NCBI RefSeq assembly: GCF_001983955.1
Contig: NZ_CP019562.1
Span: forward strand, 1,116,001-1,180,000
Direction of reading: 5' to 3'
Length of the DNA: 64,000 nucleotides
Source: Streptococcus oralis
Lineage (GTDB): Bacteria; Bacillota; Bacilli; Lactobacillales; Streptococcaceae
This document shows positions 27,309 to 35,800 of the stretch, piece by piece. Positions within the stretch are counted from its first letter, which is position 1, and each line of letters opens with the position of its first letter. A model generated the notes under the pieces. It made no database searches. It worked only from the letters and a program-made list of their open reading frames with translations, and was not told the DNA's origin. The translations under genes and the position numbers were made by a program.

Positions 27309-28568
27309 TTATTCATAACGAAGGGCTTCGATTGGATCGAGCTTAGAGGCTTTATTGGCCGGCAAGACTCCGAAGATCATCCCAACGCTGGCTGACACAG
27401 CCAAGCTAAAGAGAGCGATTGGGAGGGAAACCCCAACTTCGATACCTGCAATCATGTTTTGAAGCAATACTCCAGCTAACATGGTCATTCCAGCAGCAAT
27501 CCCAAGACCGATGACACCACCTAGCAAAGTTAAGATCATGGATTCAATCAAAAACTGTACCAAGATATTAGCCCGAGTAGCTCCGAGAGCTTTTCGTAGA
27601 CCAATCTCCCGCGTGCGTTCTGTGACCGAAACCAGCATTATATTCATGACACCAGTTCCCCCGACAAAGAGAGAGATTCCTGCGATGGCACTGATGATCG
27701 TTGTCATAAAACCAAATAGTTGTTGTACCTCTTGGAAGGCGGCAGTTGCATCCGCAACTTGGTACTCCCCTTGCTGAAGACCAGCAATCTCAGTCAATTT
27801 TCGAGCCAACTCTGGTCCCAAGGTCTGCGTTAGACTAGTATCATTGACACGAAAGACGATGTTCGAGATTTCATCAGTATTAAAATTGGCTGCGAGAGAA
27901 ATATTGGTCGTAATTGGAAGACCACCAATCCCAAAGGATTTAGCAGTTTTAGCTTCATTACTAGTATAAACACCAATCACACGGTAACTAAATTCATTAA
28001 CAGAGATGATTTGATTAACCGCAGCTTCTGGACTATCAAACAAACTCTTGGCTAGTTCTTCGTCCAGCAAAATCACACTGGCAAATTCCTTGTAGTCTTG
28101 CGGTCTTAGACTTCTACCCGCAACGATTTCATTTTCAACTGCGTTCATGTAGGTGCTATTTCCGCCTGTCAGAGTCGCTCGTTCAACTTTCTTATCCTTA
28201 TAAGATAGGGTGACGTTGGTCGAGTTGGTGACATAGTAGCTGTCTACTCCTTTAAGTTTAGCAGCCTCCTTGACCCAGGATTCTAGTGGTTTTGGTGGTT
28301 CAACATGAACATCCTCTTCTTTCCCACTGACTGTCAAAGCGGATTGTTTCTGCGTGAAGGAGCCGTCCTTGCTTTTGATAGGGGAGAAAAAGACATGGAT
28401 ATCCTTCTGTGATTTGGTCATGTTTTTATTGACCTGACGAGACATGGAGTCTCCCAGTGCCATGATGACGACGACAGACGAAACTCCGATGATAATCCCA
28501 ATCATGGTGAGGAAGGAACGCATCTTGTGGGCCATGATGGATGAAAAGGCAAATTTCAGATTCTGCAT
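27309..28568 (-). CDS. MacB-like ABC transporter permease
   Basis: The 419-residue FtsX/MacB-type permease has an N-terminal membrane helix (TMIGIIIGVSSVVVIMAL near 21-38), a large extracellular domain (about 60-270) and three C-terminal helices. With the ATPase and the membrane fusion protein upstream it forms a MacAB-like efflux pump; the orthologous pneumococcal system exports antimicrobial peptides and some antibiotics. It is the last gene of the trio, directly abutting the ATPase gene. Confidence 0.9.
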   Translation of the reverse strand: MQNLKFAFSSIMAHKMRSFLTMIGIIIGVSSVVVIMALGDSMSRQVNKNMTKSQKDIHVFFSPIKSKDGSFTQKQSALTVSGKEEDVHVEPPKPLESWVKEAAKLKGVDSYYVTNSTNVTLSYKDKKVERATLTGGNSTYMNAVENEIVAGRSLRPQDYKEFASVILLDEELAKSLFDSPEAAVNQIISVNEFSYRVIGVYTSNEAKTAKSFGIGGLPITTNISLAANFNTDEISNIVFRVNDTSLTQTLGPELARKLTEIAGLQQGEYQVADATAAFQEVQQLFGFMTTIISAIAGISLFVGGTGVMNIMLVSVTERTREIGLRKALGATRANILVQFLIESMILTLLGGVIGLGIAAGMTMLAGVLLQNMIAGIEVGVSLPIALFSLAVSASVGMIFGVLPANKASKLDPIEALRYE

Positions 28569-29267
28569 CTAGTTTTCCTCCTTTTCTAGGGCACTGTCGG
28601 ACGAGATGATCCCATCACGAATGACAATTTGGCGTTTGGCATAGGCCGCAATCTCAGGCTCGTGCGTGACCATGATAATGGTTTTCCCTTCCTTGTTTAA
28701 CTCCACCAACAGCTGCATGATTTGATTTCCTGTCTTGGTATCCAAGGCTCCTGTGGGTTCGTCTGCTAGGATGATAGAAGGATTATTTACCAAAGCACGC
28801 GCAATCGCTACACGTTGCTTTTGACCACCTGATAACTCGGAAGGCAAATGATGACTGCGCTCCGTCAGTTCAACCTTTTCCAGAAATTCCTCAGCCAATT
28901 TCCGACGTTTTGAAGCCGAAACACCAGCGTAAATCAAGGGCAATTCGACATTTTGAAGAGCATTAAGCTTGGACAAGAGAAAGAACTGCTGAAAGACAAA
29001 GCCGATTTGCTGGTTGCGGACCTTGGCCAATTGTTTCTCTCCAAGACCTGCCACTTCTTGACCTTCAAGATAGTACTCTCCACTAGTTGGTGTATCCAAC
29101 ATTCCGATGGTATTCATCAACGTAGACTTACCAGAACCAGAAGGTCCCATAATGGCAACAAACTCACCTTCATGAACTTCTAGATTGATATTTTTAAGGA
29201 CCTGCAGTTCTTGGTCACCATTTCGATAACTCCTACAGATATTTTTGAGACTAATTAGTTTCTTCAT
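28569..29267 (-). CDS. MacB/LolD-type ABC ATP-binding protein
   Basis: The 232-residue ATPase has Walker A GPSGSGKST near 41-49, Q-loop FQQF, signature LSGGQKQRVAIARAL near 144 and Walker B ILADEPTGALD. This is the classic MacB/LolD subfamily that pairs with FtsX-type permeases. Its start overlaps the stop of the fusion-protein gene by 17 bases and its stop abuts the permease start, so the three are one operon. Confidence 0.92.
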   Translation of the reverse strand: MKKLISLKNICRSYRNGDQELQVLKNINLEVHEGEFVAIMGPSGSGKSTLMNTIGMLDTPTSGEYYLEGQEVAGLGEKQLAKVRNQQIGFVFQQFFLLSKLNALQNVELPLIYAGVSASKRRKLAEEFLEKVELTERSHHLPSELSGGQKQRVAIARALVNNPSIILADEPTGALDTKTGNQIMQLLVELNKEGKTIIMVTHEPEIAAYAKRQIVIRDGIISSDSALEKEEN

Positions 29268-30435
29268 CAGCCTTCACCTCTTTTCCTTCTTCCAAGGAAG
29301 ATGTTGGATTACTGATGACCTTGGCTCCGTCTGTCAAACCTGAAGTAATTTCTTGGTTGTCTGCATCCGCATTCCCCAAAGTAACTTCCACTTTCTTGGC
29401 TTTTTTCTGGTCGTCAACGAGCCAGACATAGTTTTTGTCATTTTCGGTAACAACACTTGCCAAAGGAACAAGGATGGCTTTACTCTTGTTTTTGACTTCC
29501 ACACTGACAGAGAAGCCTTGTTTCAACTCACCGATATCGCTGGTCACATCAACAGTATAAGGGTACTTAGAGCCAGTATTTCCTCCAAGGGCTGCATTTG
29601 CTGCTTCTCCATTGTTTTTAGGATAATCAGAAATATAGCTAATCTTACCAGTCCAACTCTTATCTTGATACACTTTAGAAGTAAAGGTAACTTCTTGCCC
29701 TACAGAGAGGTTGGCAAGGTTGTATTCAGACAACTCCCCTTTGACCTGCAAGTTTTCATTACTTACGACATGTACTACCACTTGGCTATTACCTGTTGGC
29801 GATTTGGAAACATTACGATTAACTTCAACTACAGTCCCTTCTAGTGTACTGAGGACTGTTGCAGCATCTAGCTGAGCTTGAGCCTTGTTGAGTTGGGCAA
29901 CAGCATCTGCACGGTTATCCTTGGCATCACTGATTTGAGAGTCGATAGAGGATACGGAAGAAGTCGCTGCTTGCGCTTGTTCTGGGAGTCCAGCTTCTGC
30001 TGGAACTTGTGGAGAAGCTGGTGCAGCTGATGCATTCTCACGAGCTTTGTTTAACTCCTCAATATGACGGTCTGCCTTTGCAACTGCACGATCGGCTGCA
30101 TCATAGGCAGCTTGAGCATCTGCACTGCTGTATTTGACCAAAGCTTGCCCTTCTTCGACCTTGTCTCCAACCGAAACGAGAATTTCATCTAAATCTCCCT
30201 TACTAGCATCAAAATAAACGTATTGTTCATTTTTTGCTGTAACCGTACCTGACAAGAGAACCGATGAAGCAACAGAACCTTCCTTAGCAGTAACGATATG
30301 AGAGGTTTCCTCCTTGATTGCTGACTGGGAAGGTTGTCTAAAAATCAAAATCCCCGCAGCACCGATAACAATAGCACTGGCAACACCAATCGCTGTGTAT
30401 AATTGCCATTTTTTTGCCTTCTTATTTCTTTTCAT
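29251..30435 (-). CDS. MacA-like efflux periplasmic adaptor (membrane fusion protein)
   Basis: The 394-residue protein has an N-terminal membrane anchor (about residues 12-31), a lipoyl/barrel-sandwich half (YFDASKGDLDEILVSVGDKVEEGQ), an alpha-hairpin of coiled coil (about 110-195, with an Ala/Pro-rich insert) and beta-barrel domains. This fits the Gram-positive MacA-type (HlyD) adaptor. It is the first gene of the efflux operon. The promoter region 30436-30560 is AT-rich; I see no clear operator. Confidence 0.9.
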   Translation of the reverse strand: MKRNKKAKKWQLYTAIGVASAIVIGAAGILIFRQPSQSAIKEETSHIVTAKEGSVASSVLLSGTVTAKNEQYVYFDASKGDLDEILVSVGDKVEEGQALVKYSSADAQAAYDAADRAVAKADRHIEELNKARENASAAPASPQVPAEAGLPEQAQAATSSVSSIDSQISDAKDNRADAVAQLNKAQAQLDAATVLSTLEGTVVEVNRNVSKSPTGNSQVVVHVVSNENLQVKGELSEYNLANLSVGQEVTFTSKVYQDKSWTGKISYISDYPKNNGEAANAALGGNTGSKYPYTVDVTSDIGELKQGFSVSVEVKNKSKAILVPLASVVTENDKNYVWLVDDQKKAKKVEVTLGNADADNQEITSGLTDGAKVISNPTSSLEEGKEVKADEETN

Positions 30436-30701
30436 ATTTAAACTCCTTTAATCTTTTGCCTTACAAAAACCATTATATCAGAAACACCAAGCCCAAACAA
30501 TGACAGTTCAGATGGAAACAATGACAATTCAGGATCATTATTTCGTTCGGTATTCGTTTATTGGATTATTGTGCTAGATATATAATACAATATCTTTTTG
30601 AATTTGGCAAGCGTTTTTATAATTTTTTTATCGTAGCAGATTTTTGCATTCAAAAAATAAAAACGATAGAATATGACTATCAAAGCTATAAGGAGTTTTT
30701 T

Positions 30702-32048
30702 ATGAGAGAATATGATATCATCGCCATCGGTGGAGGAAGCGGCGGCATTGCCACTATGAACCGCGCTGGCGAACACGGTGCTAAAGCTGCTGTTATCGAA
30801 GAGAAAAAATTAGGTGGAACCTGCGTCAATGTCGGCTGTGTTCCTAAAAAAATCATGTGGTATGGAGCGCAAATCGCTGAAAGCTTCCACCACTACGGCC
30901 CTGACTATGGTTTTACAAGTTCAGATGTGCAATTTGATTTCGCAAAACTTCGTCAAAATCGTGAAGCCTACATCGATCGTGCCCGCTCGTCTTATGATGG
31001 AAGTTTCAAGCGCAACGGTGTTGATTTGATTGAAGGTCGTGCTCATTTTGTTGATTCCCACACCGTTAGCGTCAATGGTGAATTGATTCGTGCCAAGCAT
31101 ATCGTGATTGCGACTGGCGCTCGTCCAAGCATCCCAACTATTCCTGGAGCTGAACTCGGTGGTAGCTCAGACGATGTCTTTGCTTGGGAGCAACTTCCTG
31201 AATCCGTTGCGATTCTTGGAGCTGGTTATATCGCCGTTGAATTAGCAGGTGTTCTCCACGCGCTAGGAGTAAAAACGGATTTGTTTGTCCGTCGCGATCG
31301 TCCCTTGCGTGGTTTTGACAGCTACATAGTTGAAGGACTTGTCAATGAAATGGAAAAAACAGGTCTACCTTTACACACACACAAGGTACCCGTCAAGCTC
31401 GAAGAAACGGAGCAAGGTATTACCATTCATTTCGAAGACGGTTCTAGTCACACTGCCAGCAAAGTAATCTGGGCTACCGGTCGCCGTCCAAATGTAGACG
31501 GTCTGGAGTTAGAAAAGGCTGGCGTCACACTCAACCAACGTGGATTTATCCAAGTGGATGAATATCAAAATACAGTTGTAGATGGCATCTATGCTCTTGG
31601 AGATGTTACTGGTGAGAAGGAACTGACCCCAGTAGCCATCAAGGCAGGACGTACCTTATCTGAACGCCTCTTCAACGGGAAAACAAATGCCAAGATGGAC
31701 TACACGACTATCCCTACTGTTGTCTTCTCACACCCAGCAATCGGAACGGTTGGTTTAACCGAGGATCAAGCTATCAAAGAATACGGCCAAGATAACATCA
31801 AAGTCTACAAGTCAAGTTTTGCATCTATGTACTCTGCTGTTACAAACCATCGTCAAGAATCACGCTTCAAACTCATCACCGCTGGTGCTGATGAAAAAGT
31901 TGTTGGTCTTCACGGACTAGGATACGGAGTGGATGAGATGATTCAAGGATTTGCAGTCGCTATCAAGATGGGAGCGACCAAGGCAGACTTTGACGCTACA
32001 GTAGCTATCCACCCAACTGCTTCTGAAGAATTTGTGACCATGCGCTAA
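30702..32048 (+). CDS. gor: Glutathione-disulfide reductase
   Basis: The 448-residue FAD flavoenzyme reduces oxidised glutathione with NADPH. Visible: FAD-binding IAIGGGSGG near residues 7-15, the redox pair in [13 protein letters not shown] near 38-50, NADPH-binding [14 protein letters not shown] near 170 and the C-terminal HPTASEEF with the active-site His. The ATG at 30702 has AAGGAG upstream; the frame is open further upstream but without support. Streptococci import glutathione, and Gor keeps it reduced. Confidence 0.94.
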   Translation: MREYDIIAIGGGSGGIATMNRAGEHGAKAAVIEEKKLGGTCVNVGCVPKKIMWYGAQIAESFHHYGPDYGFTSSDVQFDFAKLRQNREAYIDRARSSYDGSFKRNGVDLIEGRAHFVDSHTVSVNGELIRAKHIVIATGARPSIPTIPGAELGGSSDDVFAWEQLPESVAILGAGYIAVELAGVLHALGVKTDLFVRRDRPLRGFDSYIVEGLVNEMEKTGLPLHTHKVPVKLEETEQGITIHFEDGSSHTASKVIWATGRRPNVDGLELEKAGVTLNQRGFIQVDEYQNTVVDGIYALGDVTGEKELTPVAIKAGRTLSERLFNGKTNAKMDYTTIPTVVFSHPAIGTVGLTEDQAIKEYGQDNIKVYKSSFASMYSAVTNHRQESRFKLITAGADEKVVGLHGLGYGVDEMIQGFAVAIKMGATKADFDATVAIHPTASEEFVTMR

Positions 32049-32055
32049 TTATCGC

Positions 32056-32081
32056 AAGAGACCTGAAGAGGTCTCTTTTTA
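32056..32081 (+). terminator. Terminator of gor
   Basis: A perfect 9-bp stem AAGAGACCT/AGGTCTCTT with loop GAAG, followed by TTT. Confidence 0.85.
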
Positions 32082-32106
32082 CATGTAAAATCGGCTGTTA
32101 CAAAAA

Positions 32107-32159
32107 ATGTTACCCTTAATTAAAAAATAGGTTGACTTTTGTTTCTGAATTAGTATAAT
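32107..32159 (+). promoter_or_regulatory. bioY promoter with BirA-like operator
   Basis: TTGACT (32132-32137), a 16-base spacer and TATAAT (32154-32159) form the promoter. Half-sites ATGTTACCC (32107-32115) and GGTTGACTT (32130-32138) separated by 14 bases resemble the BirA operator (TTGTTAACC, spacer about 14-16, GGTTAACAA), with the right half covering the -35. Confidence 0.6.
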
Positions 32160-32192
32160 AGTTACTATAATTTTGAAAAGAGGTTAACAGTT

Positions 32193-32729
32193 TTGAAAAA
32201 AGCTCATATCTATGCTATCCCTGCTATCGGCGCTGCTCTCATCGCCGTATTGGCACAAATCAGTCTCCCTATCGGTCCTGTACCTTTCACTTTGCAAAAC
32301 TTTGCAATCGGTCTGATTGCTACTGTTTTTAGACCCAGAGAAGCTGTTCTATCTGTAGCTCTCTATCTCTTGCTGGGTGCCATTGGTTTACCTGTTTTTG
32401 CAGGGGGAGGAGCTGGATTTCACGTTTTAGTCGGCCCAAGTGCAGGCTATCTTTGGTTCGACCTTGTCTATGCTGGACTTACATCTTATCTCATCCATCA
32501 AAACAGTGGCTACATTCGCATTTTCCTAGCCAACCTCTTGGGTGACTCCCTCGTCTTTGTCGGAGGTATTCTCAGCCTCCACTTCCTTGCCGGGATGCCA
32601 TTCGATAAGGCACTCGCTGTCGGTGTCCTTCCCTTTATCCTCCCTGACCTTGGTAAGATTATTGCCATTAGTTTCATTAGTCGTCCCCTACTCGAACGAT
32701 TGAAAAGCCTTCCATATTTTTCAAGATAA
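32193..32729 (+). CDS. bioY: Biotin transporter BioY
   Basis: The 178-residue ECF-type substrate-binding membrane protein has six hydrophobic segments and family text QISLPIGPVPFTLQNF and GLPVFAGGGAG with a later GPSAGYLWF. It captures biotin and works with shared ECF energising subunits encoded elsewhere. The start is TTG at 32193 with AGAGG nine bases upstream. It is monocistronic, with a 14-bp terminator after the stop. Regulation by biotin through BirA is suggested by the operator. Confidence 0.93.
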   Translation: MKKAHIYAIPAIGAALIAVLAQISLPIGPVPFTLQNFAIGLIATVFRPREAVLSVALYLLLGAIGLPVFAGGGAGFHVLVGPSAGYLWFDLVYAGLTSYLIHQNSGYIRIFLANLLGDSLVFVGGILSLHFLAGMPFDKALAVGVLPFILPDLGKIIAISFISRPLLERLKSLPYFSR

Positions 32730-32764
32730 AAAAATAGTCCAGAACCATTGTTCTGGACTATTTC
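32728..32764. terminator. Bidirectional terminator between bioY and the LPXTG adhesin gene
   Basis: A perfect 14-bp stem AAATAGTCCAGAAC/GTTCTGGACTATTT with loop CATT. Confidence 0.92.
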
Positions 32765-32815
32765 CTTTCCAATTACTTCCTAAGAACTAACTGAAAATCA
32801 ACTCTAATATAGAGA

Positions 32816-35800
32816 TTATTTATTTTTACGGCTTACAAAGTACAATCCACCAGTCACTGCCATCAAAGCAAGTCCTGCAACTACTGCTGCGCTAGATGCT
32901 TTTTCACCAGTGTTAGGAAGTTGAGGTTTTGGACCTGGTTTTCCTGGTTCATTTGGTTTACCTGGTGTTGGTTTTTCTGGAGTGTGTGTATTTGTGATAT
33001 TGAAGCCTTCTACTTTAGATGAATAACCTTCAACTGGAACTTCTACTACAGAGTATTCGATTGCTTGACCGTCTTTATAACGATCAAGGTCTGTGAACTC
33101 ATAAGTCCAACCAGTTGCTTCTGAGGCTACCGCAGTCTTACCAGTGTCTTGACCATCGGCAAGAAGTTTCACTGTGATAGATGCTGGACGGATACCGTCT
33201 TTGTTCTCTTCATCTTTCCAGATCTTATGACCTTTTACAGATGTTTTCTCTGGAGCATGTGTATTGGTAACTGTGTACTTACCATCTTTGTCCGTAGTAA
33301 CTGTTGAGGTATATTCTTTCACAGCTACTTCTTTGACAGTGTACTTGATTTCTTTACCATTTTCATACTTAGGAAGTGCTTTTGATTCGAACTTCCAGCC
33401 AGTTGCTTCTGAAACTTCAATTTCTTGAACAACTTTGTCGCCGTTAAGAATTTGAACTTTCACTTTATCTGCACGTTTGCCGTCTTGGTTGTTGTTATCT
33501 TTCCAAACCTTAGTTCCTGAAAGAACGACTGTTTCTGGTGTGTGAGTGTTTGTCACGACCTGACCAGTTACAGAGGATTCATAACCAGCCGGTACGTCTA
33601 CTTCCTTGATAGAGTAAGTGATTTCTTTACCAGCTTCGTATTGTGGAAGATTTGTGAAGGATGCTACCCAAGTGTTAGCGTCTGTCTTATCCCTAGCTGT
33701 CAAGGTCAATTTCTTACCTTCAACAGCTACTGGATCTGCATCTCCTACTTTTTTATAAAGTTGAACCGTTACGGACTCAGGACGTTTGCCGTCTTGGTTG
33801 TTCGCATCGTTCCATACTTTTGTTACCTTGTAGTCGATTGCTTTAGGAGCATATTTGTTTGTGATCGTAAAGTCTGTAATCGTTGATTCGTATTCTGCTA
33901 CGGCATCTTCTGTTACAGTGTATTTGATTTCTTTACCATCTTTATATTTTGCTAATTTCGTGAATTCGACAGTCCAAGTTCCGTCTGCGGCTGCTTGAAC
34001 TTCTTTCGATTCAACTTTCTGACCGTCTGCTAAAAGATTGATTGTAATCTTGGTTGGACGTTTACCGTCTTGGTTGTTTGCGTCATCCCAGTTCTTAGTT
34101 GCTTTTACATCAACTGTTTCTGGAGAATAGCTATTTGTGATGGTGAATCCTGATGCAGCGTCACCAGTAACGTCAGAAGTGTAACCAGTAACAGTTACTT
34201 CTACTACAGTGTACTGGATAGGTGTTCCGCCTTTATCAGCATCAAGATTTGTGAAGCTTCCTGCCCAACCGTTTGCTTCAGTCAATTCAAGTGTTTTACC
34301 TGTATCTTGACCATCTGCAAGCAATTTAACTGTGATAGAAGTTGGACGTTTACCGTCTTGGTTGTTTGCGTCCTTCCATACTTTCTTCACAGGAACTTCA
34401 GTTTTCGCTGGAGTGTATTTGTTTGTAAATACAAGATCGTTAGCTTCTTTTGAAGCAGTTGCTTTCAATTCAGTTGCACTTACTTTCACAACAGTTACTT
34501 CAACTTCTTGAACTGTCTTATCGTAAGTGATGCCTGTTTCAGTTCCAGCAACTTCAGAGATGGTATACTTGTGAGTTCCCACTTGGCTCTCATCATATGA
34601 GATTGGTGAGAATGTCACTGTTCCATCAGCAGCGTTTTTCACCGTTTCAACAACAGTTCCGTCTTCTTTCTTCAATTCAAAGCTGTATTTACCAGCTTCA
34701 AGGTCTTTACCTTCAAGAACTTTCTTAGCTCCAAGAGTTACACTTGTAGCCCCTGCTGGAGTGTAAGTGTTCTCAAATGCTTTTTCATCGTCGTAAGTAA
34801 CAGTTGCTTCAAGGGCACCTTTACCATTGTCCGCTACAGTAACTGTAGCTGTGATTGTTTTCGAGTCGTACGTGATGCCTGTAGCAGTTCCAGCTTTTTC
34901 AGCAATCTTGTAAGTGAAAGTTCCAGCTTTATCGAATTCCAAGGCTGAGAACTTAACGTTTCCATCTTTGTCATTCTTGACTGTTTCTTTCACGTTACCA
35001 TCTTGGTCTGTCAAAGTAAATTCAAACTCATCAGCTTTCAACTCACGACCAGTAAGTGTTTTCTTAACTGCAAGAGTAGCCGGAATTTTTGAAGCTCCGT
35101 AGCTGTTGTTGAACTCTTTGTCAGCTGGATAAGTTACGTTAGCAGTAAGTTTTCCTTCACCATCGTCTGTTACTTCTACTGTGACTTTAACTTCGAGACT
35201 ATCGTATGTTACACCGTCAATAGTTTGTCCAGCGTTTGTTTCAACGATAGTGTACTTGTATGTTCCAGCTTTAGTGTATTCGATTGGTGCAAATGTGACC
35301 TTACCGTCAGCAGTGTTCTTCACTTTTTGAACTTCTGAACCATCTGCGTCATTCTTCAAGACAAACTCAAACTCATCAGCTTTCAAGGTACGACCTGAAA
35401 GAGCTTTTGTTACTTCAATAGGAGCTGACGTTTTCTTAGGAGCGTATGTGTTTTCAAAAGTCTTATCATCGTTTTCGTATGCGACAGCTGCAGATAATTT
35501 GCCTTCAGCATCTGCTGATACAGTAACTGTTACGCCAACAGGGTTGGCATCGTAAGTAACACCTTTTTCAGTTGTGTTCGCTTTTTTCTCAACAATGTGG
35601 TAGTTGTATGTACCAGCTTTGTCAAATGTTAATTCGGCAAAAATGATATTACCATCCACATCATTTGTTACTGTTTCAACAACTTTACCTGTCTTGTCAT
35701 CGAACAAGTCAAATTCAAACTCACCAGCTTTCATAACACGACCAGTCAATTTTTTAATTGCTTGGATTTGAGCATTTACTGGCGTTGGGCCTTCGTTAGT

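Noticed and set aside
32090..32112. Direct repeat TGTTAC...TGTTAC before bioY considered as a GlnR site
   Set aside because: The spacing and orientation do not fit TGTNAN7TNACA; the BirA-type dyad explains part of it better.
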